Below are positions 25,324-33,252 of a DNA stretch of 64,000 nt, piece after piece. The position numbers and the translations under genes were made by a program. Each line of letters opens with the position of its first letter. The first letter of the stretch is position 1. A model generated the notes under the pieces. The model did not search any database. It saw only the letters and a program-made list of their open reading frames with translations, and was not told the origin of the DNA. Source of the DNA: Eubacteriaceae bacterium CHKCI004 (GTDB lineage: Bacteria; Bacillota; Clostridia; Lachnospirales; Lachnospiraceae); NCBI GenBank assembly GCA_900016875.1, contig FCNR01000032.1, positions 120,699 through 184,698 on the forward strand, in the 5' to 3' direction.

Positions 25324-26811
25324 CTAATATCCTGTCTCTATCGCCGGTTTTTTTCTCTTCACCCGCTGCTGGAAAGCATCTTTCCATAGGGATGGATGAA
25401 ACAGAATCAGAAGCGGGAACAATTCCAGTCTGCCCGCCAGCATATCGAACATCAGCACAATTTTTGACAAATTCGACAGATGCGCAAAATTTGACATTGG
25501 TCCGACCCCGGCAAGCCCCGGCCCAACATTGTTTATCGTTGTGGCGACAGCCGTAAAGGTAGTCACCAGATCCTGTCCTTCCAGAGAAACAATAAAAATT
25601 GAAGTCACAAACAATATCATAAATGTAATAAAATATACATTGGTGGAACGAACCACCTCATGCTCCACCGGCTTACTGTCTATTTTTATCTTTTTGATGC
25701 TCTTAGGATGAATATAAGAGTTCAGTTCTTTTTTCACCGTTTTCAGCAGCAGAACAAATCTTGAAACTTTGATTCCGCCGCCGGTGCTTCCGGCACAGGC
25801 TCCTATGAACATCAAAAGTACCAGTATTACCTGACAGCTTCCTGACCAGAGATTAAAATCCGTGGTGGCAAATCCGGTTGTCGTGATAATGGACGCCACC
25901 TGAAAAGCGGCGTGTTTTAACGCCTCGGCAAATCCCATGGCCATACTGCATAAAGACCAGGTGATGAATGCCGTCGCCGCGATGATCACGAGAAAATAAT
26001 AACGTACTTCTTCCATGGCCGCCGCCTTTTTAAACTTCCGGAAGAGTATCAGATAGTAGGCGTTAAAGTTCACGCCAAACAGTATCATAAATATGGTGAT
26101 CACCCACTGGAGATACGATGAGTATCCCGCTATGCTGTCGCCTTTGATGGCGAAACCTCCGGTACCCGCCGTTCCAAAAGTAATGGTCAGCGCGTCATAC
26201 AGCGGCATGCTTCCTATGAGAAGCAGCACGATCTGCACCAGCGTCATTCCAATATAGATAATATAAAGGATTCTTGCCGTATATTTTATCTTTGGAACCA
26301 GTTTGCCCACAGAAGGTCCCGGACTTTCCGCTCTCATCAGATTGATATGAGATCCCCCGCTTAAAGGAATGACAGCCAGAAGGAAAACCAGAACGCCCAT
26401 ACCGCCAATCCAGTGGGTAAAACATCTCCAGAAATTGACCGATCTCGACATTGCTTCCACATCGGTCAAAATACTGGAGCCCGTTGTGGTAAATCCGGAT
26501 ATGGTCTCAAACATGGCGTCCACAAAAGACGGAATCTCTCCGGTCAGATAAAACGGAAGACACCCGAACACACTCATGACAATCCAGCTCAGCGCCGTTG
26601 CCACACAGCCTTCTTTTAAATAAAATACCTGGCTTTTGGGTTTACGGATGGTTCCGGCTGTCCCGAGAAAAAAGCATAAAGCCGCCACTCCCAGGATGAC
26701 AAATCCTTCTTTTTCCTGATAAATAACCGCCACAATACAGGGCAGGAGCATCAAAAGTCCCTCGATTCTGAGAACCTGTCCCAAAATATATCGAATCATT
26801 GCATTATTCAT
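25324..26811 (-). CDS. trkH: TrkH family potassium uptake protein
   Basis: A 495-residue K+ channel subunit with the four-fold P-loop design. The selectivity filters are near TTTGSSILTD, GTAGTGGFAIKG, TTTGFATTDF and INNVGPGLAG. It starts 11 nt after trkA with GGAGGG as its ribosome site, so the two are one operon. It is longer than the second TrkH-type gene at 44636, indicating two separate K+ systems: this Trk-like pair and a Ktr-like pair. Confidence 0.92.
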   Translation of the reverse strand: MNNAMIRYILGQVLRIEGLLMLLPCIVAVIYQEKEGFVILGVAALCFFLGTAGTIRKPKSQVFYLKEGCVATALSWIVMSVFGCLPFYLTGEIPSFVDAMFETISGFTTTGSSILTDVEAMSRSVNFWRCFTHWIGGMGVLVFLLAVIPLSGGSHINLMRAESPGPSVGKLVPKIKYTARILYIIYIGMTLVQIVLLLIGSMPLYDALTITFGTAGTGGFAIKGDSIAGYSSYLQWVITIFMILFGVNFNAYYLILFRKFKKAAAMEEVRYYFLVIIAATAFITWSLCSMAMGFAEALKHAAFQVASIITTTGFATTDFNLWSGSCQVILVLLMFIGACAGSTGGGIKVSRFVLLLKTVKKELNSYIHPKSIKKIKIDSKPVEHEVVRSTNVYFITFMILFVTSIFIVSLEGQDLVTTFTAVATTINNVGPGLAGVGPMSNFAHLSNLSKIVLMFDMLAGRLELFPLLILFHPSLWKDAFQQRVKRKKPAIETGY

Positions 26812-26822
26812 GACACCCTCCG

Positions 26823-28211
26823 CTATAATAAAATATCCTGTATATCGTCAAATCCCGTATTGGTTGTAACCACCATCACCGAATCCCCTTCACGGATGCA
26901 ATCCTGCCCGCTCGGAATCAAAATCTTTCCTTCACGGAAAATACAGGAAACCAGCAAATCTTTCTTGAGCGAAAGATTCATAAGCGGCACATCCGTCACC
27001 GCCGACGGCGCATCCACCCTGAACTCAATGGCCTCCACTTTTGAATCATACATGTGATACAGTGTTTCTATGTTGCTGTCCACAGAATTTTTCTTGGCAC
27101 GAACATAGGCAATGATCGCTTCCGATGTGATGTATCTTGGATAAATCACGCTGCCCAGATCCAGTCCGTTAATGACATCCTTAAAAGTGATGCGGTTAAT
27201 TTTTGTGATGACCTTCGCGTTGGATACCTGCCTTGCATACAGGGTCAGCAGAATATTTTCTTCATCAATTCCCGTCAGCGGCACAAAAGATTCCACCCAG
27301 GAAATGCCCTCTTCTTCCAGAAGCTCCTGATCTGTCCCGTCTCCATTTATGATCACGGCCTCCGGCAGAAGAACGCTCAATTCCTCGCAGCGCGCTTTAT
27401 TCTGCTCAATTATTTTCACGGAAATCCCCACGGAAATCAGCTGCTTCGCAAGATAAAACGCCGCCTTTCCGCCGCCGATAATCAGCGTGTTGGCCACCTG
27501 GTTTGTCTGAAAACCGATCTGTTTTAAGAATGGCTTCGTAGTTTTTCTCGGTGCCACAAAAGAGAGTACATCCCCTTTCATGATCTGAAAACTGCCATCA
27601 GGTATATACACTTTTTTCCCTCGCTCCACTGCGCAGACCAGCACCTCTGTCGCCAGCTTCTCGCCCATCTGAGCAATGGTCATCCCGTCGAGAATATTAT
27701 TCTCCGGAACAGCAAATTTGATGAGCTCCGCCTGTCCCCGCGCAAAAGAATGTGCCTCCAGAGCCGATGGCAGGAACAAAATACGCGCCGCTTCTCTGGC
27801 CGCCTCCAGCTCCGGATTGATGATCATAGCCAGTCCAAGCTTTTCTCTCAGATAGGCTGCTTCCTGACTGTAGTCAGGCGTACGCACTCTGGCAATGGCA
27901 GCGCAGTCTCCCACCTGCTTTGCCATAGTACAGCATAGGAGATTCAGCTCATCGGATTCCGTCACGGCGATGATCAAATCTGCCTCCTCAATCCCCGCTT
28001 CCATCAGCACACTGTAGCTGGCGCCGTTCCCTGCCAGCCCCATAATATCAAAGAAATTGGCAATCTCCTGTATCTTTTCCGCATTTTTATCTACGATTGT
28101 GATATCATGTCCTTCCTTTGACAGCTGCTCCACCAGCGTCACGCCGACCTTTCCGCAGCCAACAATGATAATCTTAAGTCCCCTCTTTACAGAAGTTTTC
28201 TTTCCGAACAT
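26823..28211 (-). CDS. trkA: Trk system potassium regulatory protein TrkA
   Basis: A 462-residue cytoplasmic gating protein with two complete RCK modules. The first nucleotide-binding loop is IIVGCGKVGVTLVEQLSKEG, the second LIIGGGKAAFYLAKQL; each is followed by a TrkA-C domain. Double RCK length is the mark of TrkA, in contrast to the single-module KtrA at 43932. The start MFGKKTSV at 28211 has GGAGG 8 nt upstream; the longer frame to 28307 crosses the promoter. Confidence 0.92.
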   Translation of the reverse strand: MFGKKTSVKRGLKIIIVGCGKVGVTLVEQLSKEGHDITIVDKNAEKIQEIANFFDIMGLAGNGASYSVLMEAGIEEADLIIAVTESDELNLLCCTMAKQVGDCAAIARVRTPDYSQEAAYLREKLGLAMIINPELEAAREAARILFLPSALEAHSFARGQAELIKFAVPENNILDGMTIAQMGEKLATEVLVCAVERGKKVYIPDGSFQIMKGDVLSFVAPRKTTKPFLKQIGFQTNQVANTLIIGGGKAAFYLAKQLISVGISVKIIEQNKARCEELSVLLPEAVIINGDGTDQELLEEEGISWVESFVPLTGIDEENILLTLYARQVSNAKVITKINRITFKDVINGLDLGSVIYPRYITSEAIIAYVRAKKNSVDSNIETLYHMYDSKVEAIEFRVDAPSAVTDVPLMNLSLKKDLLVSCIFREGKILIPSGQDCIREGDSVMVVTTNTGFDDIQDILL

Positions 28212-28244
28212 TCTGTAATCCTCCTGTATTTTTATTTCTCTGAG

Positions 28245-28273
28245 ATTATACAATGAATGATAAAAATACTCAA
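28245..28273 (-). promoter_or_regulatory. trkA-trkH promoter
   Basis: TTGAGT (28268-28273), 17 bp, TATAAT (28245-28250) on the minus strand, 34 nt before the trkA start. Confidence 0.65.
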
Positions 28274-28351
28274 TGCCAAAAGAAGCCGCATAAAACAGGA
28301 CGACCATCGCTCATTTTCATATTTCTTGTGAAAATTGTCCTTAAATGGCAC

Positions 28352-28391
28352 AAAAAAACGGAGAATCCGTAAAAGAACCCTCCGTTTTTTT
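28352..28391 (-). terminator. Terminator after acidic-tail protein operon
   Basis: A perfect AAAAAAACGGAG / CTCCGTTTTTTT stem with a 16-nt loop. The minus strand is followed by a T-run. It ends the transcript of the two acidic-tail protein genes. The intergenic stretch 28212-28506 otherwise holds the trkA promoter. Confidence 0.8.
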
Positions 28392-28506
28392 CATAATCTT
28401 TATGTAATCTGTATAAATTGTTCTTTTATTGCCCTTTAACAAAACATCCGGTGTTTTCAGACAGATTCTGCGGCCGGCAGCTCAGCAAACCTTTGTGGTT
28501 CCCTGC

Positions 28507-28730
28507 TCAATCATCCCAGTCATCGTCATCGTCGTCATCATCGTCGTGCCGGTCATCCCAGTCATGATCGTCGTCATCGTCGTCGTCGTGCCGGTCATCC
28601 CAGTCACGATCGTCGTCATCATCGTCGTCGTGTCGGTCATCCCAGTCGTCATGGTCATCCCAGTCATCGTCGTCATCCCAGTCGTCGTCATCGCCCCAGT
28701 CATCCCAGTCATCGTCCCAGTCGAACCGAT
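28507..28730 (-). repeat. Minisatellite encoding Asp-rich tail
   Basis: Coding repeat at the 3' end of the acidic-tail gene. The clearest part has a 42-bp period (starts near 28546, 28588 and 28630) encoding about three copies of DWDDRHDDDDDDD plus one variable residue. Flanking units WDDDD and WDDHDD are degenerate. Such GAC/GAT-rich arrays are prone to copy-number change. Confidence 0.85.
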
Positions 28731-29385
28731 CCTCCAGATAATCTTCTACATCTTCCAGATAATCTTCCACACGATCGATGGCGTCGTCCATTCTCTCGGC
28801 AGTTCTTCCCCAGCGGTCATCCCAGCGGTCATTCATTCTGTCCAGCTTATTGTCAATAACGTTAAGCTGTCTTGCGAAAGAATAATACTGGCTTCTGCGC
28901 TGGCTGGCCGAAACATTCCATCCGGTATTCTTGATCTGTTTATGGATCTTCTTGATCTGCTTCCGGTATTTTTCCAGCTTATTTGAATCAGAACTGCTTC
29001 CCTTGGATGTATTCCATTTTTGTGATGCGCCTGAAGTCTTTTTAACCTTCAGCTTCATGGTCGCTTTCAGGTTTGTTCCCTTCACCCGCACCGTAATCTT
29101 GGCGGTTCCGGCTTTCTTCGCTTTAATTCGGGTGTCGTCTCCCCGCTTATGAATAACTTTAGCCACAGAAGGCTTGCTGCTCTTCCAGATAATATTGCTG
29201 TCTCTCACATAATCGTCATCAATGACTCCATCAGCATCCAGCTCAATGGTTCTTCCCACCCAGGCGGTTCTGGAACCATCAATGTATATTTTTCCGGACG
29301 CCGCTTCTGTTTTCACTCCGGCGGCCATCATCACAGCCACCGCTCCCGCGAACATCAATGCCCCTGCCAGCACTCTTTTTTTCAT
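28507..29385 (-). CDS. Secreted Ig-like protein with Asp/Trp-rich repeat tail
   Basis: A 292-residue secreted protein I cannot assign to a named family. Residues 1-29 are a Sec signal peptide ending VKTEAAS. Residues 30-115 form an Ig-like domain with the BIG2 pattern (DDDYVRDSNIIWKSSKPSVAKVI, then KAKKAGTAKITVRVKGTNLKATMKLKV). A basic helical segment (130-160, YRKQIKKIHKQIK) and an acidic helical segment (180-215) follow, with RMNDRWDDRWGRTAERMDDAI. The last 75 residues are almost only Asp, Trp, Arg and His. A cation-binding or cell-surface role is plausible. It is paralogous to the gene just upstream and shares its operon; both have GGAGGAAAAATT-ATG starts. Confidence 0.75.
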   Translation of the reverse strand: MKKRVLAGALMFAGAVAVMMAAGVKTEAASGKIYIDGSRTAWVGRTIELDADGVIDDDYVRDSNIIWKSSKPSVAKVIHKRGDDTRIKAKKAGTAKITVRVKGTNLKATMKLKVKKTSGASQKWNTSKGSSSDSNKLEKYRKQIKKIHKQIKNTGWNVSASQRRSQYYSFARQLNVIDNKLDRMNDRWDDRWGRTAERMDDAIDRVEDYLEDVEDYLEDRFDWDDDWDDWGDDDDWDDDDDWDDHDDWDDRHDDDDDDDRDWDDRHDDDDDDDHDWDDRHDDDDDDDDDWDD

Positions 29386-29447
29386 AATTTTTCCTCCCTC
29401 TTATCGCCTCTTGTTTCAATCTGAGATGATCAGACGCCGGTTACCTG

Positions 29448-30173
29448 TCAGTCATCCCAGTCATTATCGTACCTGTCGTCATCATAACGATCGTCATCGT
29501 AACGGTCATCGTCCCAGTCAAATCTGTGTTCCAGATAATTCTCCACGCTCTCCAGATAATTTTCCACGCTCTCAACGGCTCTCTCCATAGAACGGGCGGT
29601 ACTTCCCCAGCGGTCATCCCAGCGGTCGTTGATCACATCGATCTTACGATCTATCTTGTTTAATTTTCTTTCGAAACTCTGATAAATCGTCCGGCGGGAA
29701 GCTGCATCTCCCGGTACAGCCGTATTTGCGATCTGTTTTCTTATTTTTTTGATTTTCTTTCTGTATTTTTTTAATTTGTTTTTATCGGAAGCGAACTCCG
29801 AAGAAGCAGACACGCTTTTCTTTACCGTAATGGTCTTTGTCGCTTTGATGTTTGTTCCTTTAATTTTAACAACCACCTTGGCTTTTCCTGCTTTCAGACC
29901 CTTAATTCTCGTATCGTCGCCTCTCTTATTGAGAACCTTTACAACAGAAGGATTTTTGCTCTTCCATACAATATTCCAGCTGCTTACCAGATCGTCGTCG
30001 GGATAAATATCCGTATCCAATTCGATCGTTTTGCCTACCCGAACAGAACCTGCACCTTCGATTCTGACTCCCTGCGGCGAAACTGCCGCGTTGGCCGGAA
30101 CTGCCGCTGTCAGTAATACCGAAGCTGCCAGCGTTGTTGTCAATAAACCTGCAAAAACTTTTTTCTTACTCAT
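29448..30173 (-). CDS. Secreted Ig-like protein with Asp-rich tail (paralogue)
   Basis: A 241-residue paralogue of the gene downstream (62 nt away). Its signal peptide ends VPANAA. The BIG2-like domain has WKSKNPSVVKVLNKRGDDTRIKG, then AGKAKVVVKIKGTNIKA. A very basic stretch follows (DKNKLKKYRKKIKKIRKQI), then a helical acidic region with INDRWDDRWGSTARSME and two ESVENYLE repeats. The tail is three DDDRY units. The core is conserved with its sister while the tail length and composition differ, so the tail has expanded independently. The long leader and phased boxes upstream suggest tight regulation by the neighbouring two-component system. Confidence 0.75.
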   Translation of the reverse strand: MSKKKVFAGLLTTTLAASVLLTAAVPANAAVSPQGVRIEGAGSVRVGKTIELDTDIYPDDDLVSSWNIVWKSKNPSVVKVLNKRGDDTRIKGLKAGKAKVVVKIKGTNIKATKTITVKKSVSASSEFASDKNKLKKYRKKIKKIRKQIANTAVPGDAASRRTIYQSFERKLNKIDRKIDVINDRWDDRWGSTARSMERAVESVENYLESVENYLEHRFDWDDDRYDDDRYDDDRYDNDWDD

Positions 30174-30423
30174 AATTTTTCCTCCTTGACATTTTCTTAT
30201 CTGTTTTACTTACCGAGCCTTAGTATGCTCTCTTATCTTGTTCTGATGATGCCATTATATAGTCCTCTGTTCAACTTCCGATAAAGGAAAAATAAACTTT
30301 TCATAAATTCCATCTGATTTGTAGGAATTATTTTTTCCTCTTCCTTTATAGATGCTGCGTTTTCTTACTATAAATAACAGATTTCACACGAACAACTTTA
30401 TATTTAAACAAATATGCTGCGTC

Positions 30424-30529
30424 AAGGATACTTCGTTTTATCTCCTCCTTCCCGGCTCCTCCAGCGGATGAAGGTCATTCTTTTCCCTGTTGTTTACCAT
30501 TTGATGGCAACATACTACAAAGTATCCTT
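30424..30529 (-). other. Predicted structured leader RNA, three-way junction
   Basis: By eye, on the minus strand: P1 pairs AAGGATACTT (30520-30529) with AAGTATCCTT (30424-30433), ten perfect pairs. P2 is TGTTGCCAT-CAA-ATGG...CAACA (30488-30512). P3 is CCTTC...GAAGG (30447-30474) with an inner CCG/CGG stem and GGAGG in its loop. It matches no riboswitch class I know (c-di-GMP, purine, TPP, THF, fluoride and guanidine motifs were considered). It may be a regulatory RNA or simply a leader structure. Confidence 0.45.
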
Positions 30530-30564
30530 CAACTATTCGTAAAGAAAATTTAAACTTTTTCTAA

Positions 30565-30648
30565 ACTATACTATTTTCCTAGGAAATGTAAAATTCCTGT
30601 CAAGCTGTGTAAAATTTATGTTATTTCAAGTAAGTTTTGTGTAAAATA
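30565..30648 (-). promoter_or_regulatory. Phased TGTAAAAT boxes and promoter of acidic-tail operon
   Basis: Plus-strand words TGTAAAATT (30587), TGTAAAATT (30608) and TGTAAAATA (30640) are direct repeats spaced 21 and 32 bp, two and three helical turns. The -10 on the minus strand is TATAGT (30565-30570) with no good -35. This is the layout of a promoter activated by an OmpR-type regulator, whose gene ends at 30658. Confidence 0.55.
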
Positions 30649-30657
30649 TATGTGTGT

Positions 30658-31347
30658 TTATTTCTGACGGAAACGATATCCGGCTCCCCATACGGTTTCA
30701 ATGAGTTTCAGGATTTCTTCGTCAGGTCCGATCTTTTCGCGTATGCGATTGATGTGCACTGCCACGGTAGCCGTGTCGCCAATGGCGTCCATACCCCAGA
30801 TCCGGTCGAAGAGGGTATCTTTGGAAAAAACGATATTCGGATTGGAAGCCAGAAAATAAAGAAGTTCAAATTCTTTATTTGCCAGTTCCACTTCCCGTTC
30901 TCCCACAAAGACCTGCCTCGACAACGGTAATATTTTGAGCTTTCCTGCCTGGATGCTTCCCTCTTCAAAGGCTTTTTTATCCGGCATCTGACAGTTTCTC
31001 TTCAATCTCTCATGAATATTGATATGCGCTTTGACTCTGGCTACAAGTTCGCTCGGACTGAAAGGCTTTACAATATAGTCATCTGCTCCCAGACCAAGCC
31101 CTCTGATTTTATCCAGATCCTCTTTTTTAGCCGTCACCATGATTACCGCAACATCCTTTTGCTTGCGTATTTCCCTGCAGATAGTAAATCCATTCACTCC
31201 CGGCAGCATGACATCCAGCAAAATCAGATCATATTCATTGTCCAGAGCGAGCTTCAGTCCCTCCTGCCCATCCTGACAGATGGTCACCTCAAAATCTTCA
31301 ATCTCCAGATAATCTCTTTCGATCTCCGCAATTAAAATCTTTCTCAT
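30658..31347 (-). CDS. OmpR-family response regulator with incomplete receiver
   Basis: A 229-residue regulator with receiver and winged-helix output domains. The phosphoacceptor is Asp45 in LILLDVMLPG; Thr (VTAKK) and Lys (VKPFSPSEL) are present, and the output domain is normal (ELLYFLASNPNIVFSKDTLFDRIWG, TVAVHINRIREKI). The first strand reads MRKILIAEIERDYLEIEDFEV. Compared with the intact receiver at 63063 (QVLIVEDDADIREGV), seven residues are missing, including the second acidic residue of the Mg2+ pocket. The phosphoacceptor is thus at 45 instead of about 53. AGAGG precedes the start at 31347. It is paired with the kinase upstream. Confidence 0.85.
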   Translation of the reverse strand: MRKILIAEIERDYLEIEDFEVTICQDGQEGLKLALDNEYDLILLDVMLPGVNGFTICREIRKQKDVAVIMVTAKKEDLDKIRGLGLGADDYIVKPFSPSELVARVKAHINIHERLKRNCQMPDKKAFEEGSIQAGKLKILPLSRQVFVGEREVELANKEFELLYFLASNPNIVFSKDTLFDRIWGMDAIGDTATVAVHINRIREKIGPDEEILKLIETVWGAGYRFRQK

Positions 31348-31381
31348 GAGGCACCTCTTTCTTTTCCTTCTTTATTTAATA

Positions 31382-33019
31382 TTATATAACTTCGCTGTCC
31401 GCGCTGTTTTCCTTTCCGACGACAGGAAACTCCAGAACAAATTTCAGTCCTTTTCCTCCAACGCCTTCTTCCGCCCAGATACGCCCGCCGTGGCCCTTCA
31501 TGATTTCTCTCACAATGGAAAGTCCCAGACCGCTTCCGTTTCCCGGATTCTGCCGGGCCTTATCTCCCCGGAAAAAGGTATCAAAAATCTTCTCCCGCTC
31601 TTCTTCCGGCACACCCGGTCCATCATCGGACAACTCCAGCCGGAGTGTATCGCCGAAGGTGTACAGGGCGGCCGTCATAATTGTTTCCGGCTTTTCCCTG
31701 TATTTAAACGTATTATCAACCAGATTACCGAGCACTCTCTTCAACTGCTGCCTGTCCCCCTGGATACATATGCCGTTTTCCTCCCAGACCGTCCGCACCA
31801 GCGTCAGATGGTTATTTTTAAATTCAATTTCATGCTCTTTGAAAAAGGAGTTTACAAACACTCCAAAATCAATTTTCTCCATAGAATAATGATACTCTCC
31901 CCGGTCAAATCTTGAGAACAGAGAAAGGTTATCAATGAGATCTTCCAGATCTCTGGTTCTTATTTTCAGCGCGTCATAGTAACGCTGTTTTTTCTCTTCT
32001 GTATTGGCAATACCGTCCCGCAGTCCTTCCACATACGCTTTAATGGACGTCAGCGGCGTCCTGAGATCATGGGAAATCCCTGCCAGAAGCTGTTTCTTTG
32101 CCTCCTCATATTTTTCTCTTTCCTTTACGGAATTTTCCAGATACTCGATCATCTCATCAAACTCCTGACATGCCTTTCCAAGCTCGTCCTTTTTCCTGCT
32201 GTGAATACGGTATGCAAAATTGCCGTCCTGCACCTGCCGCACACCTTCCGACAACTGTTCCAGGGACTTGTTCATACCGCCGCTCAGCCAGCGGGTCAGG
32301 ATAAATATGCTGATGGCGATAGCCACCGCGAGAGCTCCCACAAAAATCCCGAGGATTGAAATAAAATCCCGGATTACCTGGGAATCTGAGGAATTGCTCA
32401 CATAATCCTCGCAGAAAGCGAGGATACTCAGGGTGGTATTTTCCGCCGCATAGGAACGTTTTACTGCGGAGCTGCTCCCATCCGTGACTGCAAAGCTGGC
32501 AAGATTTTTGTACTCAGTTCCGGCAATGGCCGCGATCTTCTCCTCCGAACCTTCCGGCAGATTAGACGCGATGAGCTGATCGCCGTAATATATCTCATAA
32601 TAGTATCCAATATTGCTCAATTCCCTTATCACTGTTCCAAAGGCGTTATTCTGCCGCCGGATTTCTTCTTCCAGCAGCGCCTCGCTGTCAACGCTCCCGC
32701 TCTGACCTTCGTCGTCTTCATCTTCGTCCCAGTCATCATCATCCCACTCGTCATCGTCCCACTCGTCGTCTTCGTCGGTATAACCGGACGGATTATACAC
32801 TTCTTCCACAGGCTGATAAGTCAGAATCTGATTTTGATAATTATATAGTATCGTCTGCACATTTAACAGACCGTTATCGTTATTGTATAAAGCTTCCAGC
32901 CGGTTCAGAGTCCCGCTTCCGTGAAAAAAAAGTACGACGACACTGAAAAAACAAGCCACCACGATGGGGATTAAGATCATTAAGATGCTGGCCAGCGCTA
33001 TTTTTTTACGTAAATTCAA
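31382..33019 (-). CDS. Sensor histidine kinase with acidic WDD-rich extracytoplasmic region
   Basis: A 545-residue kinase. Helix 1 spans about 8-32. The extracytoplasmic domain of about 180 residues contains at 81-104 an acidic block (DEDDEWDDDEWDDDDWDED). Helix 2 is at about 215-238, then HAMP, the His box GISHDLRTPLTS, and the ATPase boxes LVDNTFKYRE, DDGPGVPEEE and GSGLGLSIV. The acidic block has the same WDD wording as the tails of the neighbouring secreted proteins, so all three may bind the same cation or cationic peptide. The start is TTG at 33019, with GGGGGAG just upstream. It precedes its response regulator by 34 nt. Confidence 0.85.
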   Translation of the reverse strand: MNLRKKIALASILMILIPIVVACFFSVVVLFFHGSGTLNRLEALYNNDNGLLNVQTILYNYQNQILTYQPVEEVYNPSGYTDEDDEWDDDEWDDDDWDEDEDDEGQSGSVDSEALLEEEIRRQNNAFGTVIRELSNIGYYYEIYYGDQLIASNLPEGSEEKIAAIAGTEYKNLASFAVTDGSSSAVKRSYAAENTTLSILAFCEDYVSNSSDSQVIRDFISILGIFVGALAVAIAISIFILTRWLSGGMNKSLEQLSEGVRQVQDGNFAYRIHSRKKDELGKACQEFDEMIEYLENSVKEREKYEEAKKQLLAGISHDLRTPLTSIKAYVEGLRDGIANTEEKKQRYYDALKIRTRDLEDLIDNLSLFSRFDRGEYHYSMEKIDFGVFVNSFFKEHEIEFKNNHLTLVRTVWEENGICIQGDRQQLKRVLGNLVDNTFKYREKPETIMTAALYTFGDTLRLELSDDGPGVPEEEREKIFDTFFRGDKARQNPGNGSGLGLSIVREIMKGHGGRIWAEEGVGGKGLKFVLEFPVVGKENSADSEVI

Positions 33020-33174
33020 ATGGCTCCCCCCTTTTTATAGTTATGTCCCTGCAATTTATTACACATTTTGGGTATTTAGACATTATTAGTTTAAATTGTA
33101 CCATGTATTTTTAAAGAAAAAATAAATTTATCCTCAACTTTTATCGGTTTTTACGGGTCGCCGGCGCCGCGGCA

Positions 33175-33230
33175 TAAAAATGGCGGCGAGACGGGAACAT
33201 TCTTTAAAGAACATTTTTCCCGCGCCGCCG
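33175..33230 (-). terminator. Long-stem terminator after aldo/keto reductase gene
   Basis: GGCGGC...GCCGCC arms enclose a further stem with the perfect palindrome TTCTTTAAAGAA. On the minus strand it is followed by ATTTTTAT. It ends the aldo/keto reductase transcript; nothing else was recognised in 33020-33252. Confidence 0.75.
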
Positions 33231-33252
33231 CCGTTTATTTTTGTTTTATATA

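Larger units (their letters stand above)
30174..30657. other. Long leader and control region of the acidic-tail genes
   Basis: This 484-nt gap has no gene. It contains phased TGTAAAAT boxes and a -10 (30565-30648) and a predicted three-way-junction RNA (30424-30529). An AT-rich stretch holds an AATTCC-N12-GGAATT hairpin near 30308-30331. The direct word ATAAAGGAA is read on the minus strand near 30290 and again near 30350. A leader of almost 400 nt is unusual here. Confidence 0.6.

Noticed and set aside
28482..28712. Minus-strand frame of 76 codons made almost only of Met, Thr and Gly
   Set aside because: It is the shifted frame of the Asp-rich coding repeat, without a ribosome site.
28429..28986. 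Plus-strand frame of 185 codons, Val/Ile/Pro-rich
   Set aside because: Antisense to the same repeat; the composition follows from GTC/ATC triplets and no ribosome site is seen.
30424..30529. Identification of the leader structure as a c-di-GMP or purine riboswitch
   Set aside because: The conserved core words of these classes are absent; kept only as an unassigned structure.
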